DNA of 64,000 bases from the NCBI GenBank assembly GCA_964017045.1, contig OZ024808.1, forward strand, positions 18,655,284 to 18,719,283, in the 5' to 3' direction. Source of the DNA: Omphiscola glabra. Its lineage: Eukaryota; Mollusca; Gastropoda; Lymnaeidae. The position numbers were made by a program, and so were the translations under genes. Positions within the stretch are counted from its first letter, which is position 1. Each line of letters starts with the position of its first letter. Below are positions 11,836 through 25,619 of this stretch, in pieces. The notes below the pieces were generated by a model that made no database searches, was not told the origin of the DNA, and saw only the letters and a program-made list of their open reading frames with translations.

Positions 11836-12282
11836 TTATCTGGTTACTGGTAAAGATTTCACTCTCACGAATTATTAGGATAGACACCGTATTATTGTTT
11901 GAAGGAATCCAGTTGTGGTCTGACCAATAAGAGGGAATGCGTGTGTGGCATTGTAGGGTCCCCATAGCCCCAGCGTAGCCCCCCCCCCCTCCCATTAATG
12001 CAGTGCATTAATAGCATCAAATAAATCTCTCTTATGCTTAGCTTTCAAAGTTTTAAATATTCTCACAGCACAGACCGAACGCTTCAAGACTTTTACGGAC
12101 CGTTAAACAAATTGATGGAGAAACGGGGTGGGGGATGGAATGGGGGCCTAAGCTGTGTGTGTGGGGGGGTGGTGTTGGTTGGGTGAATGTGGTGGGTGGA
12201 AGGAGTCCGTGAACGTATGAGGCGTCCACACGTGTGGGGTGAGTTGTAAGTTGTCTGGAGCAAAGTGTGTGTGTGTGTTTGT

Positions 12283-12697
12283 TTACACTGACTCGGTGCT
12301 CCAGCCCAGCTACTTCACACTGACTCGGTGCCCCAGCCCAGCTACTTCACACTGACTCGGTGCCCCAGCCCAGCTACTTCACACTGACTCGGTGCCCCAG
12401 CCCAGCTACTTCACACTGACTCGGTGCCCCAGCCCAGCTACTTCACACTGACTCGGTGCCCCAGCCCAGCTACTTCACACTGACTCGGTGCCCCAGCCCA
12501 GCTACTTCACACTGACTCGGTGCCCCAGCCCAGCTACTTCACACTGACTCGGTGCCCCAGCCCAGCTACTTCACACTGACTCGGTGCCCCAGCCCAGCTA
12601 CTTCACACTGACTCGGTGCCCCAGCCCAGCTACTTCACACTGACTCGGTGCCCCAGCCCAGCTACTTCACACTGACTCGGTGCCCCAGCCCAGCTAT
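12283..12697. repeat. 32-bp minisatellite, about 13 copies
   Basis: Nearly perfect copies of CACTGACTCGGTGCCCCAGC plus CCAGCTACTTCA. The first copy differs (GCTCC), as expected for an array edge. Its high identity suggests recent expansion. Confidence 0.97.
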
Positions 12698-12806
12698 GTC
12701 ATTACTGTCTCAATATTTTCTCTCGTTGCTTTAACAAAAGAAAAAAAAACTGGTTTAAGTTGAACAACTTTTGGGAAGTTTGCGGAGCGAAACATTCGAA
12801 ACGGCA

Positions 12807-14523
12807 TCTAACAATCTAACAAACTTAACATTCTGACAATCTAACAGTCTAACAAACTTAACATTCTAACAATCTAACAGTCTAACAAACTTAACATTCT
12901 AACAATCTAACAGTCTAACAAACTTAACATTCTGACAATCTAACAGTCTAACAAACTTAACATTCTGACAATCTAACAATCTAACAAACTTAACATTCTA
13001 ACAATCTAACAGTCTAACAAACTTAACATTCTGACAATCTAACAGTCTAACAAACTTAACATTCTGACAATCTAACAGTCTAACAAACTTAACATTCTAA
13101 CAATCTAACAGTCTAACAAACTTAACATTCTAACAATCTAACAGTCTAACAAACTTAACATTCTGACAATCTAACAGTCTAACAAACTTAACATTCTGAC
13201 AATCTAACAGTCTAACAAACTTAACATTCTGACAATCTAACAGTCTAACAAACTTAACATTCTGACAATCTAACAGTCTAACAAACTTAACATTCTGACA
13301 ATCTAACAGTCCAACAAACTTAACATTCTAACAATCTAACAAACTTAACATTCTGACAATCTAACAGTCTAACAAACTTAACATTCTAACAATTTAACAG
13401 TCTAACAAACTTAACATTCTGACAATCTAACAGTCTAACAAACTTAACATTCTGACAATCTAACAATCTAACAAACTTAACATTCTGACAATCTAACAAT
13501 CTAACAAACTTAACATTCTGACAATCTAACAGTCTAACAAACTTAACATTCTGACAATCTAACAGTCTAACAAACTTAACATTCTGACAATCTAACAGTC
13601 TAACAAACTTAACATTCTGACAATCTAACAGTCTAACAAACTTAACATTCTGACAATCTAACAGTCTAACAAACTTAACATTCTAACAATCTAACAAACT
13701 TAACATTCTGACAATCTAACAGTCTAACAAACTTAACATTCTAACAATTTAACAGTCTAACAAACTTAACATTCTGACAATCTAACAGTCTAACAAACTT
13801 AACATTCTGACAATCTAACAATCTAACAAACTTAACATTCTGACAATCTAACAATCTAACAAACTTAACATTCTGACAATCTAACAGTCTAACAAACTTA
13901 ACATTCTGACAATCTAACAGTCTAACAAACTTAACATTCTGACAATCTAACAGTCTAACAAACTTAACATTCTGACAATCTAACAGTCTAACAAACTTAA
14001 CATTCTGACAATCTAACAGTCTAACAAACTTAACATTCTAACAATCTAACAGTCTAACAAACTTAACATTCTGACAATCTAACAATCTAACAAACTTAAC
14101 ATTCTGACAATCTAACAGTCTAACAAACTTAACATTCTGACAATCTAACAGTCTAACAAACTTAACATTCTGACAATCTAACAGTCTAACAAACTTAACA
14201 TTCTGACAATCTAACAGTCTAACAAACTTAACATTCTGACAATCTAACAATCTAACAAACTTAACATTCTAACAATCTAACAATCTAACAAACTTAACAT
14301 TCTGACAATCTAACAATCTAACAAACTTAACATTCTAACAATCTAACAATCTAACAAACTTAACATTCTAACAATCTAACAGTCTAACAAACTTAACATT
14401 CTGACAATCTAACAATCTAACAAACTTAACATTCTAACAATCTAACAAACTTAACATTCTAACAATCTAACAAACTTAACATTCTAACAATCTAACAATC
14501 TAACATTCTAACAATCTAACATT
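12807..14523. repeat. 33-bp minisatellite, about 52 copies
   Basis: The unit is AACAAACTTAACATTC plus TGACAATCTAACAGTCT. Variants (TAAC/TGAC, AATCT/AGTCT, and 24-bp short units lacking one ACAATCTA block) recur in order, so multi-unit blocks were copied. The minus strand reads a repeated LLDCQNVKFVR peptide because 33 is 11 codons. Confidence 0.97.
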
Positions 14524-14926
14524 CAGCGAATCAGAGTAATAGATTAAGGTCATAAAATATGGATATAAAACACGGATTATAAAATATGGATTTAAAAATT
14601 AAATTGAAAAATTAAAATCCTCCACCCCTTCTCCACACATTGCCTCACACATCTCCTTACATCCTACCGCCTTTCCCTATGAATCTTTCTCTCCACACTA
14701 ACCCAACCCTCTCACTCCCCATACCCCCCCCCCCCCATTTTTTTTACCCGGTTTCTTTGAAATAACCCCAGGACCTTGCCCACCCTCTATCACACCCCCC
14801 CCCCCCTTTTTTTTCTTTTGTAACTGACACATCCAAAACGAACAGACATGAATAGAAATGGTTGAGAACCTGTTGGTTACCCGCCATTATGTGGGAACAT
14901 GGTCAGTGTCAGACATAAGAAAGAGA

Positions 14927-14957
14927 GAGAGAGAGTCACACACACACACACAAACAC

Positions 14958-14990
<33 letters not shown>

Positions 14991-14998
14991 CAGAGAGA
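14927..14998. repeat. (GA)n/(CA)n microsatellite
   Basis: GAGAGA, CACACA, then GAGAGA simple repeats. Confidence 0.9.
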
Positions 14999-15339
14999 CA
15001 TGGCTTTTGTCATTCCGGCTTTGTTCCCCCACGCCCCTGTCTCGGTTCCAGCCCTACTGCCAGGCAGCGCCCCCGGTCGGGTTTGATCATTTTATCACGT
15101 GCTACGGCAACAGATGACATAACTCCTGACTTGAACATAAAGCGGTTCTCAAACAGCAGCGCTGACAACACACCGTCGCTCTAACCATTGTGTTGCTGTT
15201 GCTAATGGATTATGTTGTGTCCAGTGGTGTGAAACTACGAGGACTTTATTAGGGTGGGTGGGGGGGGGGGGTTGGTGGAAGATATGGGCCTTTGGTGTGC
15301 GGAGTTTTAATAAAAAGAAAATTCTGTAAAGCTACTCTC

Positions 15340-15492
15340 CTTCTTTCTCTCCCTCTTTCTCTCTCCATCCCCTCTCCCCTGCCCCCCTCATTCCCCCCCT
15401 CTCTCCCTCTCTTTCCAAATCTCTCACACTCTCTATCTTCCTCACTTATTCCCTCCCCCTCTCTATCTTTATATCTCTCTCTCTGTCTAATA
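15340..15492. repeat. CT-rich simple repeat
   Basis: Pyrimidine-only stretches dominated by TCTC and CCCTC. Confidence 0.9.
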
Positions 15493-15617
15493 TTTTAGAA
15501 GCAACTTTAGTTATGAACCTATGAAACTGACACTTTGTAATGTTGCAGTAGAAAAAATAGTCAAATGAGCGATACTTATGTAGCATAACGGTGCGCAAAC
15601 GAAAACTTGGCACACCT

Positions 15618-16209
15618 AAACTAGCACGGTGCGGCAGCAGGACTAATAAATGCTATAGACTAGCACGATGCGATACCAGGACTAAGTGTTATAGACTAGC
15701 ACCATGCGGCACCAGGACTAAGAGTTATAGACTAGCACCGTGCGGCACCATGACTAAGATTTATAGACTAGCACCGTGCAGCACCAGGGCTAAGTGTTAT
15801 AGACCAGCACCGTGCAGCACCAGGACTAAGTGTAATAGACCAGCACCGTGCAGCACCAGGGCTAAGTGTTATAGACCAGCACCGTGCAGCACCAGGGCTA
15901 AGTGTTATAGACGAGCACGGTGTGGCACCAGGGCTAAGTGTTAAAGACCAGCACCGTGCAGCACCAGGTATTAGTGTTATAGACCAGCACCGTGCAGCAC
16001 CAGGGCTAAGTGTTATAGACCAGCACCGTGCAGCACCAGGGCTAAGTGTTATAGACCAGCACCGTGCAGCACCAGGTCTAAGTGTTATAGACCAGCACCG
16101 TGCAGCACCAGGGCTAAGTGTTATAGACCAGCACCGTGCAGCACCAGGTCTAAGTGTTATAGACCAGCACCGTGCAGCACCAGGGCTAAGTGTTATAGAC
16201 CAGCACCGT
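15618..16209. repeat. 36-bp minisatellite, about 16 copies
   Basis: The unit is CAGCACCGTGCAGCACCAGG plus GCTAAGTGTTATAGAC. Copies become more uniform toward the right. The 12-codon period gives long ORFs on both strands (for example RCWSITLSPGAA repeats on minus), which I do not accept as genes. Confidence 0.97.
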
Positions 16210-16222
16210 CTAACGGCCAGTC

Positions 16223-16416
16223 CAGTGGTTCTCAACCTTCCTAATGCAGCGACCTTTTAATTGTCCCTCTCGCTGTGGTGTCCCCCAACCACAAAATTAT
16301 TTTCGTTTCTATTTCATAACTGTCAGTATATGTGTTTTCCGGTGGTCTTAGGCGACCCCTGGGAAAGTTTATTCGACCCCCCAAAGGGCTTGCGACCCAC
16401 AGGTTGAGAACCGCTG
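16223..16416 (-). mobile_element. SPIN-like non-autonomous hAT element 1
   Basis: Starts CAGTGGTTCTCAACCTTCCT and ends GCGACCCACAGGTTGAGAAC plus CGCTG. Flanked by 8-bp duplications GGCCAGTC / GGCTAGTC with one mismatch. It sits between the 36-bp array and the giant 31-bp array. Confidence 0.85.
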
Positions 16417-16469
16417 GGCTAGTCTGTTGTCTTAAGGAATACTAATTATTGGGTATTAAATGATTGAAA

Positions 16470-19400
16470 ATGAGAAACGAATCAAGACATTAGGAATAAC
16501 GTGAGAAACGAATCAAGACATTAGGAATAACGTGAGAAACGAATCAAGACATTAGGAATAACGTGAGAAACGAATCAAGACATTAGGAATAACGTGAGAA
16601 ACGAATCAAGACATTAGGAATAACGTGAGAAACGAATCAAGACATTAGGAATAACGTGAGAAACGAATCAAGACATTAGGAATAACGTGAGAAACGAATC
16701 AAGACATTAGGAATAACGTGAGAAACGAATCAAGACATTAGGAATAACGTGAGAAACGAATCAAGACATTAGGAATAACGTGAGAAACGAATCAAGACAT
16801 TAGGAATAACGTGAGAAACGAATCAAGACATTAGGAATAACGTGAGAAACGAATCAAGACATTAGGAATAACGTGAGAAACGAATCAAGACATTAGGAAT
16901 AACGTGAGAAACGAATCAAGACATTAGGAATAACGTGAGAAACGAATCAAGACATTAGGAATAACGTGAGAAACGAATCAAGACATTAGGAATAACGTGA
17001 GAAACGAATCAAGACATTAGGAATAACGTGAGAAACGAATCAAGACATTAGGAATAACGTGAGAAACGAATCAAGACATTAGGAATAACGTGAGAAACGA
17101 ATCAAGACATTAGGAATAACGTGAGAAACGAATCAAGACATTAGGAATAACGTGAGAAACGAATCAAGACATTAGGAATAACGTGAGAAACGAATCAAGA
17201 CATTAGGAATAACGTGAGAAACGAATCAAGACATTAGGAATAACGTGAGAAACGAATCAAGACATTAGGAATAACGTGAGAAACGAATCAAGACATTAGG
17301 AATAACGTGAGAAACGAATCAAGACATTAGGAATAACGTGAGAAACGAATCAAGACATTAGGAATAACGTGAGAAACGAATCAAGACATTAGGAATAACG
17401 TGAGAAACGAATCAAGACATTAGGAATAACGTGAGAAACGAATCAAGACATTAGGAATAACGTGAGAAACGAATCAAGACATTAGGAATAACGTGAGAAA
17501 CGAATCAAGACATTAGGAATAACGTGAGAAACGAATCAAGACATTAGGAATAACGTGAGAAACGAATCAAGACATTAGGAATAACGTGAGAAACGAATCA
17601 AGACATTAGGAATAACGTGAGAAACGAATCAAGACATTAGGAATAACGTGAGAAACGAATCAAGACATTAGGAATAACGTGAGAAACGAATCAAGACATT
17701 AGGAATAACGTGAGAAACGAATCAAGACATTAGGAATAACGTGAGAAACGAATCAAGACATTAGGAATAACGTGAGAAACGAATCAAGACATTAGGAATA
17801 ACGTGAGAAACGAATCAAGACATTAGGAATAACGTGAGAAACGAATCAAGACATTAGGAATAACGTGAGAAACGAATCAAGACATTAGGAATAACGTGAG
17901 AAACGAATCAAGACATTAGGAATAACGTGAGAAACGAATCAAGACATTAGGAATAACGTGAGAAACGAATCAAGACATTAGGAATAACGTGAGAAACGAA
18001 TCAAGACATTAGGAATAACGTGAGAAACGAATCAAGACATTAGGAATAACGTGAGAAACGAATCAAGACATTAGGAATAACGTGAGAAACGAATCAAGAC
18101 ATTAGGAATAACGTGAGAAACGAATCAAGACATTAGGAATAACGTGAGAAACGAATCAAGACATTAGGAATAACGTGAGAAACGAATCAAGACATTAGGA
18201 ATAACGGGAGAAACGAATCAAGACATTAGGAATAACGTGAGAAACGAATCAAGACATTCGGAATAACGGGAGAAACGAATCAAGACATTAGGAATAACGT
18301 GAGAAACAAATCAAGACATTAGGAATAACGTGAGAAACGAATCAAGAAATTAGGAATAACGTGAGAAACGAATCAAGACATTAGGAATAACGTGAGAAAT
18401 AATCAAGACATTAGGAATAACGTGAGAAACGAATCAAGACATTAGGAATAACGTGAGAAACGAATCAAGACATTAGGAATAACGTGAGAAACAAATCAAG
18501 ACATTAGGAATAACGTGAGAAACGAATCAAGAAATTAGGAATAACGTGAGAAACGAATCAAGACATTAGGAATAACGTGAGAAATAATCAAGACATTAGG
18601 AATAACGTGAGAAACAAATTAACACATTCGGAATAACGTGAGAAACAAATCAAGACATTATGAATAACGTGAGAAACAAATCAAGACATTGGGAATAAAG
18701 TGAGAAACGAATCAAGACATTAGGAATAACGTGAGAAATAATCAAGACATTAGGAATAACGTGAGAAATAATCAAGACATTAGGAATAACGTGAGAAACA
18801 AATCAAGACATTAGGAATAACGTGAGAAACGAATCAAGACATTGGGAATAAAGTGAGAAACGAATCAAGACATTAGGAATAACGTGAGAAATAATCAAGA
18901 CATTAGGAATAACGTGAGAAATAATCAAGACATTAGGAATAACGTGAGAAACAAATCAAGACATTAGGAATAACGTGAGAAACGAATCAAGACATTGGGA
19001 ATAACGTGAGAAACGAATCAAGACATTAGGAATAACGTGAGAAACGAATCAAGACATTAGGAATAACGTGAGAAACAAATCAAGACATTAGGAATAACGT
19101 GAGAAACGAATCAAGAAATTAGGAATAACGTGAGAAACGAATCAAGACATTAGGAATAACGTGAGAAATAATCAAGACATTAGGAATAACGTGAGAAACA
19201 AATTAACACATTCGGAATAACGTGAGAAACAAATCAAGACATTGGGAATAACGTGAGAAACAAATCAAGACATTAGGAATAACGTGAGAAACAAATCAAG
19301 ACATTAGGAATAACGTGAGAAACAAATTAACACATTCGGAATAACGTGAGAAACAAATCAAGACATTGGGAATAACGTGAGAAACAAATCAAGACATTAG

Positions 19401-21215
19401 GAATAACGTGAGAAACAAATCAAGACATTAGGAATAACGTGAGAAACAAATTAACACATTCGGAATAACGTGAGAAACAAATCAAGACATTGGGATTAAC
19501 GTGAGAAACAAATCAAGACATTAGGAATAACGTGAGAAACAAATCAAGACATTAGGAATAACGTGAGAAACAAATTAACACATTCGGAATAACGTGAGAA
19601 ACAAATCAAGACATTGGGAATAACGTGAGAAACAAATCAAGACATTAGGAATAACGTGAGAAATAATCAAGACATTAGGAATAACGTGAGAAACAAATTA
19701 ACACATTCGGAATAACGTGAGAAACAAATCAAGACATTGGGAATAACGTGAGAAACAAATCAAGACATTAGGAATAACGTGAGAAACGAATCAAGACATT
19801 AGGAATAACGTGAGAAACAAATCAAGACATTAGGAATAACGTGAGAAACGAATCAAGACATTAGGAATAACGTGAGAAACAAATTAACACATTCGGAATA
19901 ACGTGAGAAACAAATCAAGACATTGGGAATAACGTGAGAAACAAATCAAGACATTAGGAATAACGTGAGAAACGAATCAAGACATTAGGAATAACGTGAG
20001 AAACGAATCAAGACATTAGGAATAACGTGAGAAACGAATCAAGACATTAGGAATAACGTGAGAAACGAATCAAGACATTAGGAATAACGGGAGAAACGAA
20101 TCAAGACATTAGGAATAACGTGAGAAACGAATCAAGACATTCGGAATAACGGGAGAAACGAATCAAGACATTAGGAATAACGTGAGAAACAAATCAAGAC
20201 ATTAGGAATAACGTGAGAAACGAATCAAGAAATTAGGAATAACGTGAGAAACGAATCAAGACATTAGGAATAACGTGAGAAATAATCAAGACATTAGGAA
20301 TAACGTGAGAAACGAATCAAGACATTAGGAATAACGTGAGAAACGAATCAAGACATTAGGAATAACGTGAGAAACAAATCAAGACATTAGGAATAACGTG
20401 AGAAACGAATCAAGAAATTAGGAATAACGTGAGAAACGAATCAAGACATTAGGAATAACGTGAGAAATAATCAAGACATTAGGAATAACGTGAGAAACAA
20501 ATTAACACATTCGGAATAACGTGAGAAACAAATCAAGACATTATGAATAACGTGAGAAACAAATCAAGACATTGGGAATAAAGTGAGAAACGAATCAAGA
20601 CATTAGGAATAACGTGAGAAATAATCAAGACATTAGGAATAACGTGAGAAACAAATCAAGACATTAGGAATAACGTGAGAAACGAATCAAGACATTGGGA
20701 ATAACGTGAGAAACGAATCAAGACATTAGGAATAACGTGAGAAACGAATCAAGACATTAGGAATAAAGTGAGAAACAAATCAAGACATTAGGAATAACGT
20801 GAGAAACGAATCAAGAAATTAGGAATAACGTGAGAAACGAATCAAGACATTAGGAATAACGTGAGAAATAATCAAGACATTAGGAATAACGTGAGAAACA
20901 AATTAACACATTCGGAATAACGTGAGAAACAAATCAAGACATTATGAATAACGTGAGAAACAAATCAAGACATTGGGAATAAAGTGAGAAACGAATCAAG
21001 ACATTAGGAATAACGTGAGAAATAATCAAGACATTAGGAATAACGTGAGAAACAAATCACGACATTAGGAATAACGGGAGAAACGAATCAAGACATTGGG
21101 AATAACGTGAGAAACGAATCAAGACATTAGGAATAACGTGAGAAACGAATCAAGACATTAGGAATAACGTGAGAAACAAATCAAGACATTAGGAATAACG
21201 TGAGAAACAAATCAA
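16470..21215. repeat. Giant 31-bp satellite array, ~150 copies
   Basis: The unit is AGGAATAACGTGAGAAAC plus GAATCAAGACATT. From 16470 to about 18200 copies are essentially identical. From about 18200 to the end many variants appear: 30-bp GAGAAATAATC units, AAACAAATTAACACATTCGG, CATTGGGAATAAAGTG, CATTATGAAT, AACGGGAG. The order of these variants repeats: the block at about 18203-18660 recurs at about 20086-20541 (offset near 1883 bp), and a shorter block recurs near 20942. There are no unique spacers, so it is not a CRISPR array. Confidence 0.98.
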
Positions 21216-21289
21216 CACAACACTTTACTACTAAAGAGAAATATAAAAGGCGAAAGTGCTTTCTCAAGACGAGAGGTATACGCTGTCAG

Positions 21290-21450
21290 GGTAGAGAGTA
21301 GAGTTGGGGAGGGTAAAGGTGGTGAGGGCAAAAGTGGTGAGGGTAGAGGGCAAAGTTGGTGAGGGTTAAGGTTAAGAGTTGGTTAGGGTAAAGGTTAGAG
21401 GTGATTAGGGTAAAGGGCAGAGGTGGCTAGGGTAAAGAGAGTAAAGTTGA
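21290..21450. repeat. Degenerate GGGTAAAGGT repeat
   Basis: About 8 diverged copies of GTGAGGGTAAAGGTTAGA type. Confidence 0.7.
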
Positions 21451-21669
21451 CAATCATTTATTATAGTCTATATAAATATGTTATTCTTGTCTCCCCCCCC
21501 CCCTCGTCCCCCCATGACTGACTTAAAAAATATAATGAGACGAATAATGTATGCTCCCTTCTGTTCAATATTTCCAATTCACTTCCTAGTAGGTCTCTTA
21601 TATTTTAAATATATTTTCTCATCCGCGACGTCCAGCCCCTTAAAACACCAGAAGACAGGAAACACATGT

Positions 21670-21728
21670 AAAGCATTATGACGTCGTACTGACGTTGTAA
21701 GCATTATGACGTCATACTGACGTAGTCA
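21670..21728. repeat. Two-copy repeat with CRE-like cores
   Basis: AAGCATTATGACGTCGTACT and AAGCATTATGACGTCATACT in tandem, each followed by GACGT. Confidence 0.7.
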
Positions 21729-21908
21729 ATCTCTTCCCAACGAAACAATTGAACATCGAGTAAAGAGATTTAGGAAGAAAGCCAGTAGCATCACGAGCGC
21801 TTCAAGAATTTGTTTCAGTCAAAATCCTTTTTTTCAAACTGTAGCAATTCTGGATGTTTAATCCAATGCAGTTGATGGCATCTACTTGAGATCAGCTCCA
21901 TCAGAGCA

Positions 21909-22222
21909 AGGTCTCTCTCTCTCTCTCTCTCCCTCTCTCTCCCTCTCTCTTCACTATCTCTCTCCCCTTCTCCCCCTCTCTATCTCTCCCCCTCTCTCTC
22001 TCCACTCTCTCTCCCCCTCTCTCTCCCCCCTCCCTCTCTTCACTCTCTCTCCCTCTCTCCACCTCTCTATCTCCCTCCTCTTTCTCTCTTCACTCTCTCT
22101 CTCCCTCACTCCCCCCCTCTATCTCTCCCCTCTCTATCTCTCTCTCTTCACTCTCTCTCTCTCTCCCTCTCTCCCCCATCTCTATCTCCCCCCTCTCTCT
22201 CCCTCCCCTTCTCTCTCTGTGT
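21909..22222. repeat. (CT)n-rich low-complexity tract
   Basis: About 310 bp of pyrimidine-only sequence (TCTC, CCCCTCTC). Confidence 0.95.
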
Positions 22223-23105
22223 CAGAATTTACGCGAAGCTGTATAAAATGTTTGATCTCATAAGCGACGTTGCCCTCGTATGTCTCCGAGTCTATATACA
22301 CTTGAAACCTTGCCAAGGAAAATTGAAATGACAAACTCCACCAACATCCCCATGGTTTATAAGCCGACCCGACCTCTTATATGCTAATACCTCTTCAGTT
22401 ATAGCCTTTTCCCCATCTAGTACAGAGACCCGCGACTTCTCTGCCGTCGCCGTGTCTAAAAGTTCCAGGACTTTCAAGACGCCCCCCCCCCCCAATGTAC
22501 GCGCGAAGAGCGCGCGCACCGCTGATTTCCTCAGTTTAAGGAGTTCCGTTGTTGTCTTTTTGTGTGTGTGTGTCGTAGACATAGAGATATATGTGTGCGT
22601 GAAAAGCGCAGCGTTCACTACGGGTGCTTGGCCGTTCATTAGCTATCCAGGAAGGTGTCTAATCGGATGCACTGATTGGTGAGCTGAATCACTTGCTTGA
22701 AGGCCATGTACTACTGGTGAGTGACTGCTAGTGGACTTTATAGGATAGGGGTAACTGTAGCATCGTCTGTTCAGTGTTTTGTGCGGGTAACTTACTCTGG
22801 ATTCAATTTATAATTATGTTGTATCGTATGTATATAGCTACGTTATAAACAGTTCAAGTGTTTCCTTTGGATAAAAATGTTACATATTTAGCGTTTGTAG
22901 CTACTCGAGCAATGCGCTGTATTTGATGCCTATTTCATGATGAGTTATTAAAGTTTACGGCCAAAGTGGTCTTTATGTAATTGAAACTTGAAAAAAAATT
23001 ACTTTGATCTATGTTTTTTTTTAGATTTGAGTTGAGCACATATCAATTATTTTATAACAAACATATTTAAAATTACGATTAATTCTGATTTGCTTATTTT
23101 CATAG
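22223..23105. other. No gene recognised
   Basis: A GC-richer patch with overlapping ORFs on both strands at 22292-22682, including GCGCGAAGAGCGCGCGC. I see no family motif or paired splice signals. The rest is AT-rich. Confidence 0.5.
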
Positions 23106-23109
23106 GTCC

Positions 23110-23915
23110 CCTATTCTGTTAGTAGCCCCTTCCTTTAGTTGCACCTACCTTTAGGTGCCCCTTCCTTTAGTTGTCCCTTCCTTTAGTTGCCCCATCCTTT
23201 AGTTGCCCATTCCGTCAGTTTCACATTTCTTTAGATGCCCATTCCGCTAGTTGCTCATTCCGTTAGTCTTCTATTCCTGAAGTCACCCATTCCGTTTATT
23301 GCTCATTCAATTGGTTTCCCCATTCCTTTAGTTGCCCATGTCGTTATGTGCCCATGTCGTTATTTGCCCATGTCGTTATTTGCCCATTCCTTTAGTTGCC
23401 CATGTCTTCATTTGCCATTCCGTTATTTGCCCATGTCATAAGTTGAACATTCCTTTAGTTGCCCATGTAGTAAGTTGCCCATCCGTTAGTTGTCCATCCC
23501 GTTAGTTGACCATCCCGTTAGTTGTCCATTCCGTTAGTTGCCCATGTCATAAGTTGAACATTCCTTTAGTTGCCCATGTAGTAAGTTGCCCATCCGTTAG
23601 TTGTCCATCCCGTTAGTTGTCCATTCCGTTAGTTGCCCATGTCATAAGTTGAATATTCCTTTAGTTGCCCATTGAGTAAGTTGCTCATTCAGTTAGTTGC
23701 TCATTCAATTTCTTTCCCCATTCCCTTAGTCGCACATGCCGTTAGTTGCCCATGTCGTTATTTTCTCATTCCGTCAGTTGCCCATGTCTTTATTTGCCCA
23801 TTCCGTTAGTTGCCCATGTCATAACTTGCCCATCCGTTAGTTGTCCATCCCGTTAGTTGTCCATTCGGTTAGTTGCCCATGTCATAAGTTGCCCATTACG
23901 TTAATATTCCATTCA
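23110..23915. repeat. ~16-bp degenerate repeat (TTAGTTGCCCATTCCG)
   Basis: About 50 copies with variants TTGCCCATGTCG, TTGTCCATCCCG and AAGTTGAACATTCC. A block near 23430-23530 is repeated near 23545-23640, a second-level duplication. Confidence 0.9.
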
Positions 23916-23984
23916 TTATTATCCTTCAGTAAGGATATACACGAATAAGAAACTCTCAGTATTTTACGGTAACAGAAAACTTTT

Positions 23985-24370
23985 GTGACTCTCTGCCTGT
24001 AAATCATAAACTTGAAAATGTAAGACTCTCTGCCTGTAAATCATAAACTTGAAAATGTTAGACTCTCTGCCTGTAAATCATAAACTTGAAAATGTTAGAC
24101 TCTCTGCCTGTAAATCATAAACTTGAAAATGGAAATTTCTGGTTTGTAAATCATAAAAAGAAAAGTCTCTTCCCTGAAAATCGTAAACTAGAAAAGGGAA
24201 ATCTCTCGCCTGTAAATCATAAACTCGAAATCTCTCTCCTGTAAATCAAAAACTAGAAAATAGAGATCTCTTTCCTGTAAATAAAAAAACTAGAAAATGG
24301 AAATCTCTCGTCTGTAAATCATAAACTTGAAAATGGAAATCTCTCGCCTGTAAATCATAACTAGAAATCT
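23985..24370. repeat. ~37-bp minisatellite (CTCTCTGCCTGTAAATCATA)
   Basis: About 10 copies. The first four are near identical; later ones shorten and diverge. Confidence 0.9.
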
Positions 24371-24639
24371 CCTCTGATTTTATTATCTCTGTTCTCTGCT
24401 CACGTCAGAGTTGTGCACGTGCTGTGAGTTATTACGTTATGGAAGTGAGTCACGAGAGTACCGACTAAGTGAGATATAATTTAATTGATGTCTATGACGT
24501 CATTCAGTCAGCCGAGCAGACCAATCACTTTTACAAGCTAACCTCTCGTCTATTGCCACGTTCTGTTCATGACGTCCTACATATCAAAGCTGCTCTGGAT
24601 TCAGCACAAAGTTTCACGACTCCAACACGACAAAAAGCA

Positions 24640-25003
24640 ACATCGAAACCCCACGCACAGGAAGCCAACCTCGCAACCCCACGCACACGAAGCCAACCTC
24701 GCAACCTCACGCACACGAAGCCAACCTCGCAACCCAATTCCAGGAAGCCAACCTAACAACCCCATGCACAGGAAGCCAACTTCGCAACCCCATGCACAGG
24801 CAGTCAACCCCACAACCCCATTCCAGGAAGCCAAGCTCACAACCCCATTCCAGGGAGCCAACCTCTCAACCCCATTCCAGGAAGCCAACCTCGCAACTCC
24901 ATGCACAGGAAGCCAACCTCACAACCCCATGCACAGGCAGCCAACCTAACAACCCCATTCCAGGAAGCCATCCTCACAACCCACATTCCAGGGAGCCAAC
25001 CGA
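24640..25003. repeat. 28-bp minisatellite (CCAACCTCGCAACCCCA...)
   Basis: About 13 copies alternating CATGCACAGGAAG and CATTCCAGGAAG endings. Plus and minus ORFs here follow the repeat. Confidence 0.95.
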
Positions 25004-25283
25004 CTGACATTTGATGCATTTACATGTTCCTCAACGCTGCATCGTTAAAACTCAGAAACTTTAGGAGTGGATGTGTCTCCCAATGACAGGTTAGAATGTT
25101 TCAAAAATCATTTTAAGAAGTGAGGGGGTGGAAGAAAAAAAAAAAAAAGTAGTTCGCCCTGGGAAAAAAAGAAAATCACTGCGCATAAAGCCATGTCAGA
25201 GGTATGAGAAAGGCAAGGGGAGAGTACTGACAGATGTTCAAGAAGGAAGTATTAAAATGGTCGGGTGTTGGTTCATGGCCACC

Positions 25284-25284
<1 letters not shown>

Positions 25285-25351
<67 letters not shown>

Positions 25352-25502
25352 GAGATGGAGAGAGATAGAGAGAGATAGATAGAGAGAGATAGAGAGATAG
25401 AGAGAGCTAGAGAGAGAGTGATAGAGAGATAGAGAGAGATAAAGAGAGATAGAGATAGAGAGATAGAGAGATAGAGAGATAGAGAGAGATAGAGATAGAG
25501 AT

Positions 25503-25543
<41 letters not shown>

Positions 25544-25560
25544 TAGAGATAGAGAGAAAT

Positions 25561-25619
<59 letters not shown>

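Noticed and set aside
15591..16260. ORFs of 112-155 codons on both strands
   Set aside because: Shadow of the 36-bp minisatellite; runs into the SPIN-like element.
16470..21215. CRISPR array
   Set aside because: 31-bp units are directly contiguous with no unique spacers, and the genome is animal.
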